From Candidatus Woesearchaeota archaeon (GTDB lineage: Archaea; Nanobdellota; Nanobdellia; Woesearchaeales; UBA10216): a stretch of DNA of 46,047 nt. Below the pieces are notes generated by a model that had not been told where the DNA came from, searched no databases, and worked only from the letters and a program-made list of their open reading frames with translations. This document shows positions 39,706 to 46,047 of the stretch, piece by piece (within the stretch, counting starts at the first letter, position 1; every line of letters begins with the position of its first letter). Both the position numbers and the translations under genes were made by a program. Location of the stretch: assembly GCA_016192905.1 (NCBI GenBank), contig JACPTG010000004.1, positions 237,734-283,780 on the forward strand, given 5' to 3'.

Positions 39706-40002
39706 TTACTTCCTGGAAATAACTTCCAGAGTCCCATTCCTGCCCGTCGTAAGCTGCTTCTCGCCCTGCCACTCGTTGACGTAGCCGTTTGTCAGCCTTA
39801 CCTTGTCGCCGACCTTAACAAGGTCTGTCTGCTCATTCCAGAGAGTGAGGTTAATCTTCCCTGTCTTGTCCTGGGCAACCGCAGTCAGGACCTTTCCCAC
39901 ATTGCCAAACTTGCTGAACTCCCTCATCATGCCGAGCTCAACAATCTCCAGCTCCAACTCCACATTTCCCTGCTTTGCAACAAGGTCCTTCACATTATTC
40001 AT
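39706..40002 (-). CDS. Single OB-fold protein, RPA-like nucleic-acid binding
   Basis: 98 aa, one OB-fold of the archaeal replication protein A type: VKDLVAKQGNVELELEIVEL at the start, then GKVLTAVAQDKTGKINLTLW, DKVRLTNGYVNEWQGEKQLT and TGRNGTLEV. This is the usual pattern for RPA/SSB-like OB domains. Likely binds single-stranded DNA or RNA; no zinc finger or extra domain. Next to tRNA-Leu(CAG) on the same strand, 18 bases apart, so possibly co-transcribed with it. Confidence 0.85.
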   Translation of the reverse strand: MNNVKDLVAKQGNVELELEIVELGMMREFSKFGNVGKVLTAVAQDKTGKINLTLWNEQTDLVKVGDKVRLTNGYVNEWQGEKQLTTGRNGTLEVISRK

Positions 40003-40019
40003 AAGGCATCACCATGATA

Positions 40020-40122
40020 TGCGGGGGAAGGGAATTTCGACGCTACGCGATTCGAACCCTCGTACCCACTAAGGGACAGGCTCCTGAAGCCTGCGCATTT
40101 GACCAGGCTCTGCCACCCCCGC
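40020..40122 (-). tRNA. tRNA-Leu (anticodon CAG) with a T-loop intron
   Basis: 103 bases, exons 40051-40122 and 40020-40033. Acceptor GCGGGGG/CCCCCGC, A73; D-arm with CCTGGTCAAA; anticodon arm CAGGC-TTCAGGA-GCCTG; long variable arm; T-stem GAGGG/CCCTT. The T-loop reads TTCGAA then a 17-nt intron (40034-40050) then T, giving TTCGAAT when spliced. BHB-like: helix TTCG/CGAA, bulges AAT and ATT, outer CGC/GCG with one unpaired T. Mature length 86 nt, correct for Leu. Intron is at position 59/60. CCA is not encoded. Confidence 0.93.
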
Positions 40123-40182
40123 ACTGCAATTGGGAGGAATCTTTCGATTGTTATATAAAAGTTTTGAAAAGAGGATGGGAAA

Positions 40183-40270
40183 TGGGGCTGCGAGGATTTG
40201 AACCCCGATTTCGACCCTTTTCTCCAAATGACCCGAAGGTCGAGTGATAGCCAAGTTACACTACAGCCCC
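40183..40270 (-). tRNA. tRNA-Pro (anticodon CGG) with a short 37/38 intron
   Basis: 88 bases. Acceptor GGGGCTG/CAGCCCC, A73; D-arm GTG/CAC; anticodon stem CGACC/GGTCG; T-arm CGGGG-TTCAAAT-CCTCG. The anticodon loop TTCGGG is followed by 14 extra bases (40218-40231) before G38 and the 3' stem strand. Removing them gives a 74-nt tRNA with a 7-base loop. The BHB is weak: TTCG pairs with AGAA at only three of four positions, so the splice sites are less certain than in the other three tRNAs. Confidence 0.88.
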
Positions 40271-40319
40271 TTGGGAAAAAAGGTTAAACCCAAACTATTT
40301 AAATTATGGCAATAAACAG

Positions 40320-40925
40320 ATGCAGATGAAGTGGTTAATACTGGCTGCACTGGCAGCTATGCTGGCGGTGGCAGGGTGCAGCGGCAAGGCCACTACACTG
40401 GCCGACCTGAAGGATGTTCCGGCAGAGGGGGAGACAGGCGAAATAACCTATGAAGATTCTGGAGGCATCCAGGCAGCAGCCACCACAACAGGCATAGAAA
40501 AAGGAAACATCGCGCCTGACTTTGCCGTAACAGCAACAGACGGAAAGGAGATAAGAATGGCTGAGCTGCGGGAGGCAGGCCCGCCAGTGGTCGTCTATTT
40601 CTGGGCAACCTGGTGCCCCTACTGCAAGGCCGACCTGGAGAATGTCAGGAAAGTCTACCCTGAATACGCCGATAAGGTGAGGTTTGTAGCAATAGACCTA
40701 GACCTCAATGAAAACGCGAAGCTTATCGCAGAGTACAAGCAGAAAGGAGGGCATGAACTGATAGACTTTGCGCCGGGATATGAACAGGTATTAAGGGACT
40801 ACAGCGTCACGCATACCACAACAAAATATGCAGTCGGCAGGGATGGAAGGATTTTATGGAAGGGCTCCGGGGTTGCGGATGTGGAGACGTGGAAGATACT
40901 TCTGAAGGGGCTGGCGGAGAGTTAA
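40320..40925 (+). CDS. Thioredoxin-like lipoprotein (TlpA/ResA type)
   Basis: 201 aa. N-terminal lipoprotein signal (WLILAALAAMLAVAGCSG, lipobox Cys at residue 20). After a linker, a redoxin domain: NIAPDFAVTATDGKEIRMAE, VVYFWATWCPYCKADLENV with the redox pair CPYC, and late HTTTKYAVGRDGRILWKG with the cis-Pro region changed. Anchored outside the membrane, it would reduce or shuffle disulfides of exported proteins. TATA-like TATTTAAATTA (40295-40305) allows either ATG 40320 or ATG 40326. Confidence 0.88.
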   Translation: MQMKWLILAALAAMLAVAGCSGKATTLADLKDVPAEGETGEITYEDSGGIQAAATTTGIEKGNIAPDFAVTATDGKEIRMAELREAGPPVVVYFWATWCPYCKADLENVRKVYPEYADKVRFVAIDLDLNENAKLIAEYKQKGGHELIDFAPGYEQVLRDYSVTHTTTKYAVGRDGRILWKGSGVADVETWKILLKGLAES

Positions 40926-41182
40926 TCAAAACAGCGAGTGTTGTCACTTAAAAACTCAGTTGCTATAATCAAGTGGCTATAATTGACTTAAGCTCAAGCA
41001 GGGAAAGCCCATCCTTGTCGCAAGCGTAACCAGCGGACTCCCTATACTCCATAAAGGCCAAAAGGAAACGCAGATTTTATTACACAGTCGCGTATGGCTG
41101 AAAGGTCGTGCATAATTTGAGGGATACCCCATCCAGATAAAAATTTTAGGGGTGGCAGCAGCCTGAGCCGGAAAAAGGTGAA

Positions 41183-41216
41183 GCTTAAATAGTTAATTAA
41201 TTCATTAATCATTAAG
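41183..41216 (+). promoter_or_regulatory. Promoter and repeats before the orphan AbrB gene
   Basis: TATA-like CTTAAATAG (41184-41192) is followed by TTAATTAATTCATTAATCATTAAG-type repeats up to the ATG at 41217: two TCATTAA copies and TTAATTAA. The repeats cover the expected transcription start and are probably bound by the AbrB protein itself. The rest of the 291-base gap 40926-41216 holds no clear gene or strong hairpin. Confidence 0.45.
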
Positions 41217-41450
41217 ATGACGCTTGCCAAAATAAGCAGGGGCTACCAACTGACAATTCCCGCAGAAATTAGAAACAGGTTTGGATTGAAGCCCGGGACA
41301 GATGTTGAGATAGCTGTGGAAAAGGACAGGATAATCATAACTCCGCTGGATGATGCGGATATCGAAGACGTATTCAAACGCGCTGATAAGTTCAAGCCGC
41401 ACAATTTAAGCCCTGAAGACCTGGAAAGGATGGAAGAGGAGCTTTATTGA
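41217..41450 (+). CDS. AbrB-family antitoxin or regulator, no toxin beside it
   Basis: 77 aa. N-terminal LAKISRGYQLTIPAEIRNRF, the SpoVT/AbrB swapped-hairpin motif, then DVEIAVEKDRIIITPLDD and a C-terminal helix. Unlike the two complete pairs in this window, no PIN gene follows: the next gene is on the other strand, 32 bases away. It may be a solitary regulator, an antitoxin acting on a distant toxin, or the survivor of a lost module. Confidence 0.82.
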   Translation: MTLAKISRGYQLTIPAEIRNRFGLKPGTDVEIAVEKDRIIITPLDDADIEDVFKRADKFKPHNLSPEDLERMEEELY

Positions 41451-41482
41451 GTTTCCGGATATCAAGGTGATGGCAAAATGCA

Positions 41483-42655
41483 CTACACCCAGGCATCATA
41501 TGCATCGAGCCTATAAAATTTGCCATCAACTACCAAATAGAAATCGGAGGTGACCTTCTCCATGCCAGGCACACGCTTACCATCAACGTAAAGCCCCCTA
41601 TCCCCTTCTTCAACCCAGGCTATATAGAATAGATGATCCCCTATCAGTTCATACGCGTATACACGTTCCTTTTCACCCGTAAGCGCAACACCATCGAAAG
41701 TTAAGTTAAAATCGTAATAAGAAACGCGGCACCTAGGACTGTTGCATTCATGGGTTGCACTAACTGTGTGCCTTGGCTCTAATTCTCCTTCGCTATGATT
41801 ATACAATCGCGATGCTAAACTTTTCAAAACATCCATTATTTCCCAAGAAATTATTTCCCAAGAAGCATTTACTTCCTCATATTTTTTCCCATCTGCCAAA
41901 ATCTCATAAGAAACGCATTTGAACAGGGCCGATCCGGGGTCGTTTTTTGCTTCAGTGCAATGCGCATAAAGAAAATGGTCCCCTGCCAGTAACATTTTAT
42001 CGACAATAATATCCCAACCATTAGAACCACGCGGATCTTCATAGAAACCATGGTCCTGGCCGTAGCCCAGCTCAACACCATCATAAACCACTTTGTATCT
42101 TTTACAAGCCCGGTGTATCTCTGGCTTGCATAACTTAGATTGTGGGGGACAGTAGTTAAGTTCGTATTTCGCCTCATCTACGCACCTAAAAAATGCGAAA
42201 TGATCTTCATTAAATGCCGTTTCATATGTCCCCTCGCCATAATCCTTACCATTAACATACCAATGCAGAGAGCCACCTTTCTCAGGTCTGCTGCGGTAGT
42301 ATATGACCTGATCCCCTATCGCCTTGAAATAAATGACGTCCTTAGCAAGAAGCTTACCATCGTAGTATAATGTGTCAAAGGCATGCCCATCTTCAATTTT
42401 AGTGTAGGCGATGTGACCGGGCGCCAATTGAATTTCTTTTGTACGGAAATCGATGACGCGGCCGTTATAAATTAGGCAGCCATCCTTGGTATACGCATAA
42501 TCCTGCACATAATCAGGCATCTGTGCCGTGAGGTTGGCGTCCAGCATACAATCAGGCGTCCGTGCTGTGAGGTTGGCATCCTGCTCATAATCAGGCGTCT
42601 GTGCGCAGCCTGCGAGAAGCCATAAGCTTAACAGAAGAAGGGGCGCAATTCTCAT
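41483..42655 (-). CDS. Lipoprotein with N-terminal 13-aa repeats and propeller-like repeats
   Basis: 390 aa. Lipoprotein signal peptide (IAPLLLLSLWLLAGC, lipobox Cys17). Next come tandem 13-residue repeats TPDYEQDANLTAR and TPDCMLDANLTAQ, then a partial MPDYVQD; each full unit has an NLT glycosylation sequon. The rest is a series of beta-rich units with Y-x-DG or V-x-DG turns (LYYDGKLLAKD, WYVNGKDYGE, VVYDGVELGYG, EILADGKKYEE, LTFDGVALTGE, LYVDGKRVPG), suggesting a beta-propeller-like fold. Located at the cell surface, unknown role. Its start overlaps the GlyRS stop by 4 bases. Somewhat more A/T-rich than its neighbours. Confidence 0.8.
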   Translation of the reverse strand: MRIAPLLLLSLWLLAGCAQTPDYEQDANLTARTPDCMLDANLTAQMPDYVQDYAYTKDGCLIYNGRVIDFRTKEIQLAPGHIAYTKIEDGHAFDTLYYDGKLLAKDVIYFKAIGDQVIYYRSRPEKGGSLHWYVNGKDYGEGTYETAFNEDHFAFFRCVDEAKYELNYCPPQSKLCKPEIHRACKRYKVVYDGVELGYGQDHGFYEDPRGSNGWDIIVDKMLLAGDHFLYAHCTEAKNDPGSALFKCVSYEILADGKKYEEVNASWEIISWEIMDVLKSLASRLYNHSEGELEPRHTVSATHECNSPRCRVSYYDFNLTFDGVALTGEKERVYAYELIGDHLFYIAWVEEGDRGLYVDGKRVPGMEKVTSDFYLVVDGKFYRLDAYDAWV

Positions 42656-44178
42656 CCTGACTTCACAGCCTTCCCAAGCTCATTGAGCTCGCGGCCGGAC
42701 AGGAAATCTGCAAGGACAGACTGAAGGATGCTGGCCGGAACGCGGACCTGCTCAGTAGTGTCCCTGCTCCTTACAGTGACTGAGTCGTCCTCAAGGCTGT
42801 CGAAGTCAACGGTTATGCAGGCCGGGACTCCAATCTCGTCAGCCCTCGCATACCTCCTTCCTACAGAGCCTGACTGGTCCCAATAGATGTTGAAGTGCGG
42901 CTTCAGGGAAGAGTATACCTCCCTGGCCTTCTTCACCAACTCAGGCTTGTTAGCCACCAAAGGGAATACAGCGGACTTGAACGGGGCGAGCCTTGGATTA
43001 AGCTTAAGGACAATGTTGCCCCTCTTCTTATCATCATGATATGCCTCAAGCATGAACACAGCGAAGGCGCGCTCAACACCCTGCGACGGCTCAACAACCA
43101 CCTGAGGCACAATTTTTGACTTAGAATCCTCATCATAGAGGGAAAGATCCTTCCCGGAATGCCTAATGTGCTGCTTCAAGTCAAAATCAGTCCTGTTAGC
43201 CATGCCCTGCACTTCCTTCCAGCCAAAAGGAAAATTGTACTCCAAATCCCAAGTATCCAGGGCATAGTGTGACTTTTCCTCATTGAGATGCTGCCTTATC
43301 CTCAGGCGCTCTGGCCTAACGCCAAGGCCTGCAAACCAGGCATGCTCAAAAGCAAGCCAGTAGGCGTGCCAGGGCGTCTTTATAATGCCCTTATGCAGTG
43401 CCTCACCCACGCTCATGTTCCTGGCCTCCTGCTTCTTCTCCTGCATTTCGGCGCTGTAAACCATCAGCTCATAAGCCTTAAACTCCTCAAGGTAAGGACA
43501 TTTATGCACCTGGTCAGGCCTTACGAAATACTCAAGTTCCATCTGCTCGAACTCCCTGCACCTGAAAATGAAATCGCGGGGGCTAATCTCGTTCCTGAAA
43601 GCCCTGCCGACCTGCGCTATGCCGAACGGCAGCTTCAGCCTTGACGTGTCTGTCACCTGCCGGAAGTCAGCGAAAATAACCTGTGCTGTCTCAGGCCTAA
43701 GATAAGCAACAGAGCCTGCAATTGGCCCGACGTTTGTCTGGAACATAAGGTTAAAGCCCTCAGCATCCCTGAACTGGCTGCCGCACTTTTCGCACTTCAG
43801 CTTGTGATGCCTGACAATCTCGTCAATCTGCTTAAGAGGAAGGCCGGCAGTGTCCATATGGAGCTTATCCTCGATAAAATGGTCAGCCCTTGTCTTGAAG
43901 CCGCATTTGGAACACTCAAGCAACGCATCAGTAAAGCTCCCAACATGGCCAGAGGCAACCCAGACCTTCGGGTTGGTGATTATCGAGCCATCTATCCCTG
44001 TGACATCATCCCTGTCATGGACATGGGCCTTCCACCAGGCGGCCTTGATGTTGTTCTTCAGCTCAACTCCCAGGGGGCCGAAGTCAAAAAAGCCAGCCAT
44101 TCCGCCATAAATCTCAGAACTGGGATAGATGAAGCCCTTCTTCTTGCAGAAAACAGCAAGCTCGTCTATGTTAATCAT
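42652..44178 (-). CDS. glyS: Glycyl-tRNA synthetase, alpha2 (archaeal/eukaryotic type)
   Basis: 508 aa class II synthetase. N-terminal KKKGFIYPSSEIYGGMAGFF, zinc-binding pair CSKCGFK and CEKCGSQF, motif 2 FRNEISPRDFIFRCREFEQM, motif 3 GVERAFAVFMLEAY, and C-terminal anticodon-binding domain from about 400 (LAPFKSAVFPLVANKPELVK). TATA-like TTTTAAAC (about 44201-44208) gives a nearly leaderless message. Co-transcribed with the lipoprotein. Confidence 0.95.
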   Translation of the reverse strand: MINIDELAVFCKKKGFIYPSSEIYGGMAGFFDFGPLGVELKNNIKAAWWKAHVHDRDDVTGIDGSIITNPKVWVASGHVGSFTDALLECSKCGFKTRADHFIEDKLHMDTAGLPLKQIDEIVRHHKLKCEKCGSQFRDAEGFNLMFQTNVGPIAGSVAYLRPETAQVIFADFRQVTDTSRLKLPFGIAQVGRAFRNEISPRDFIFRCREFEQMELEYFVRPDQVHKCPYLEEFKAYELMVYSAEMQEKKQEARNMSVGEALHKGIIKTPWHAYWLAFEHAWFAGLGVRPERLRIRQHLNEEKSHYALDTWDLEYNFPFGWKEVQGMANRTDFDLKQHIRHSGKDLSLYDEDSKSKIVPQVVVEPSQGVERAFAVFMLEAYHDDKKRGNIVLKLNPRLAPFKSAVFPLVANKPELVKKAREVYSSLKPHFNIYWDQSGSVGRRYARADEIGVPACITVDFDSLEDDSVTVRSRDTTEQVRVPASILQSVLADFLSGRELNELGKAVKSG

Positions 44179-44220
44179 GGCCAGGGTTATCGGAGCGAGG
44201 TTTAAAATTGTTGCGGTGGC

Positions 44221-44640
44221 GTGATGTGCAGCAAGCTAAAACCTTGGTATGCAAAGTTCAACGAAATGTTCACAGCAGAAAAGGGAAAAGGCGCCAGGCT
44301 CAACGGGGTTCTGATAAAGGTTTCAGGGAGGACTTACCCGCAATGCATGGTTGAGTTTGACGGATTATGGGCGTATGACAGGCCTGGTGTAAGAAGAAAT
44401 TTCGAGGCGATAGCATCAAAATTCCACAGGCATTTCAGGCTGTTCGGCTCACTCATACACTCTTCCCTCTCTGTTGCCAGCGGAGACACAGACGGACACC
44501 TGGGCTTTCTGGGAAAACCGTGGGATTTTGCTCCAGGCATACTTCTTGTAACAGAGGCAGGCGGGATTGCCACTGATTTCAAGGGGAGTAAGGCAACAAC
44601 CTCTACAAGAAACACAATACTCTCAGCAATTGTGCCTTAA
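44221..44640 (+). pseudogene. C-terminal half of an inositol monophosphatase-family protein
   Basis: 139 aa, against about 250-270 for the family. It starts at FTAEKGKGARLNGVLIKVSG (family G.GA..NG..i.vS) and continues with FRLFGSLIHSSLSVASGDTD, then GKPWDFAPGILLVTEAGGIA (family WD.A.g..lv.eAGG). The N-terminal half with the metal-site motifs (EE, DPLDGT) is missing, so phosphatase activity is unlikely. The gene abuts GlyRS divergently and shares its A/T-rich promoter region. It may be decayed, or retained as an expressed fragment. Ends 2 bases before the RFC gene. Confidence 0.65.
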
Positions 44641-44642
44641 AG

Positions 44643-45848
44643 CTACCTGCTAAGCCAGTCAACCTCTTCCGGCGATAGCTCAAGCTCACCTGAAATACGG
44701 GCAGAAAGTTCTGGACTATTGCTAAACATAATCTTCAGGAAAGGAACATACCCAAGGACAGCCTTCCTTGCCGAGAAAAAAGCCTGCTTGGACACCTTGT
44801 CAGCAATTGACCTCTGCCTTGCGTGCCTGATATTTGCCAGGTAAATCTTAAGCGGCCTGGAACTCTGCCTGAATTCAGGAGGCCTCACGCTCCTCTTGGC
44901 CTTGGAAACCGCAACACCTGCCGAAATAAGCGCGTTAATGTAGACAAGAAAACGCCAGTGCTGCCAGCGCCTTATCCTGCCTGAAAACACATCAGCCCTT
45001 GACAGGAAGTCATAAGCCTGCGCAAGGTCACCAGAAGAATACTCATAGGGAAGGTTCTCATCAACCCACATCATGCAGCTGGCAAGGTCTTCATCAACAT
45101 TACCAAACGCCTCCAGGGCAAGCGAAACGTCAGAGCCCCTGAAAATCCTGACCAAAGCCGAAGACATTGGCTTGGCCCTGTCCCTGTCAGACAGCGCATC
45201 AACATCAGGCCTTGACAGGGAGCCTGAAGACTGTGCAATAACCTGCAAATCATTAATCGCGCCCCTCAAATCCCCCCCAGCCCTCAAAGCAAGCGCCTTA
45301 AGAGCCTGCGGGTCAAATGAAATCCCCTCAGAGCTGCACACACCCTCCAACGCCTTATAGATTTCCTGATATTGCAGGGCGGCATACTGAACAAGCAGGC
45401 ATGCCTTTACAACCGAGCTAAACTTCCTGTCAAAAGGGTCATTGGCAGTTACGACTACAGGAAAGGCGCTTTTCGCAATCACAGACTGGACAGCCGCAAC
45501 ACCACCCCTGTCCTCCTGGCCGGAAATGCCGTCAAGCTCATCAATCAGAATTATTTTTCCGCGCGAGAAAAGGCTCGCCTGCCTTGAGGCCGCGCCGGCA
45601 ACAGAATCAACGCCTTCCTCATTCCTGAAATCCGAGGCGTTGAGCTCAACAACCTCCAAGCCGAGCTCCGAGGCAAGGGCGTAAACGCTGCTGGTCTTCC
45701 CGCAGCCAGACGGGCCGTGTATCAGCAGCGCGCGCTTTTTCTGAAGCCTGAAGTTATTCAGGAAATCCCTGACCAGTGCCACGTTTGGCTGGGAAATCTG
45801 AGCCGATGCCTTTGGAGAATACTTCCTTATCCAGATGTTCTCATCCAT
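44643..45848 (-). CDS. rfcL: Replication factor C large subunit
   Basis: 401 aa clamp-loader ATPase that opens PCNA (18088-18834) and loads it on DNA. Walker A IHGPSGCGKTSSVYA (residues 43-57), Walker B IILIDELDGI, sensor region VVTANDPFDRKFSS, and the C-terminal collar. The large subunit differs from the small by its C-terminal part and by the VAL...RDF N-terminus. A TATA-like CTTATTAATT (45867-45876) lies about 20-28 bases before the start. The small subunit gene is not in this window. Confidence 0.93.
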   Translation of the reverse strand: MDENIWIRKYSPKASAQISQPNVALVRDFLNNFRLQKKRALLIHGPSGCGKTSSVYALASELGLEVVELNASDFRNEEGVDSVAGAASRQASLFSRGKIILIDELDGISGQEDRGGVAAVQSVIAKSAFPVVVTANDPFDRKFSSVVKACLLVQYAALQYQEIYKALEGVCSSEGISFDPQALKALALRAGGDLRGAINDLQVIAQSSGSLSRPDVDALSDRDRAKPMSSALVRIFRGSDVSLALEAFGNVDEDLASCMMWVDENLPYEYSSGDLAQAYDFLSRADVFSGRIRRWQHWRFLVYINALISAGVAVSKAKRSVRPPEFRQSSRPLKIYLANIRHARQRSIADKVSKQAFFSARKAVLGYVPFLKIMFSNSPELSARISGELELSPEEVDWLSR

Positions 45849-45920
45849 GGGCCAATGGACAAGGCTGCAATTAATAAGTGTTTTGCGTTTGTTTACTGAG
45901 AAAGATTTTTAATCAGAATT

Positions 45921-45942
45921 CCACCGGTTCTTTGACCGGTGG
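45921..45942. other. Perfect hairpin near the window end
   Basis: CCACCGGT-TCTTTG-ACCGGTGG, 8 bp with a 6-base loop, 73 bases upstream of rfcL in its divergent gap. It could be a terminator-like, protein-binding or RNA structure. The remaining 105 bases to the edge contain no ORF but have further G/C-rich complementary pieces, possibly the beginning of an RNA gene that continues outside the window. Confidence 0.4.
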
Positions 45943-46047
45943 ATAGTCATGTAGTAAGCTTTTTCTTGTAGAATGTCTAAAAATCAGTTGGCAGGCTCCT
46001 GAATGAGCACTGCCCACTGTCGTTTCGCGTAGCGGTAGCTTTGCGCG

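Noticed and set aside
40926-41183. A third copy of the paired RNA element
   Set aside because: Only a short likeness (GGAAACGCAGA) is present; the left arm and the pairing are missing.
1-46047. CRISPR array or insertion sequence
   Set aside because: No regularly spaced repeats with unique spacers, no transposase ORF and no terminal inverted repeats with target duplications were seen; the only short tandem repeat is the 39-base unit in the lipoprotein gene.

Overview
This window is a piece of an archaeal chromosome, most likely from a DPANN-type lineage; I cannot name the genus. The archaeal signs are PCNA, the RFC large subunit, transcription factor S, archaeal RNase J, archaeal-type PEP carboxylase, a class I CCA-adding enzyme, an aIF5A-like protein, a Sec11-type signal peptidase, AbrB/PIN pairs, and many start codons only 30-38 bases after a TATA box (short-leader or leaderless mRNAs). 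All four tRNA genes are interrupted. I could reconstruct six introns, most at non-canonical positions and most bounded by a bulge-helix-bulge (BHB) motif. Genes are dense, with frequent 1-14 base overlaps.

Layout. 1-6175 (minus) is a deoxynucleotide operon: class II ribonucleotide reductase NrdJ carrying a LAGLIDADG intein, a small membrane protein, the B12 adenosyltransferase that supplies the NrdJ cofactor, the repressor NrdR, a small protein and dUTPase. Two related palindromes lie between the TATA box and nrdJ. 6295-12260: PEP carboxylase, a secreted thermonuclease-like protein, a Kef-type antiporter, a C39-like peptidase and a membrane protein. 12386-18014: a likely structured RNA, a double-domain ThyX-like protein, two unknown genes, aIF5A (without the hypusine lysine), a DMT transporter and a HEPN/MNT pair. 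18088-25099: PCNA, RNase J, a VapBC pair, split tRNA-Leu(CAA), GAPDH-PGK and a large coiled-coil membrane protein.

25117-31374: an NMD3-like protein, signal peptidase, TFS, a Nudix hydrolase, and an operon of CCA-adding enzyme, DedA protein and a PAP2-phosphatase/CTP-dependent kinase fusion. The last two could together recycle a polyprenyl lipid carrier. 31430-37121: SMC, a second VapBC pair, an AbiEi-like antitoxin next to a deleted toxin, and a regulator remnant. 37188-46047: glycosyltransferase plus PIG-L deacetylase, tRNA-Phe, an OB-fold protein, tRNA-Leu(CAG), tRNA-Pro(CGG), a thioredoxin-like lipoprotein, an orphan AbrB protein, a repeat-bearing lipoprotein, GlyRS, an inositol-phosphatase fragment and the RFC large subunit.

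The strongest unusual signals are the tRNA intron architecture, the flippase-phosphatase-kinase gene set, the aIF5A without its modified lysine, and several unassigned structured RNAs, two of which are related to each other. I found no CRISPR array, insertion sequence or rRNA. Functions are read from motifs by eye; no database search was possible.
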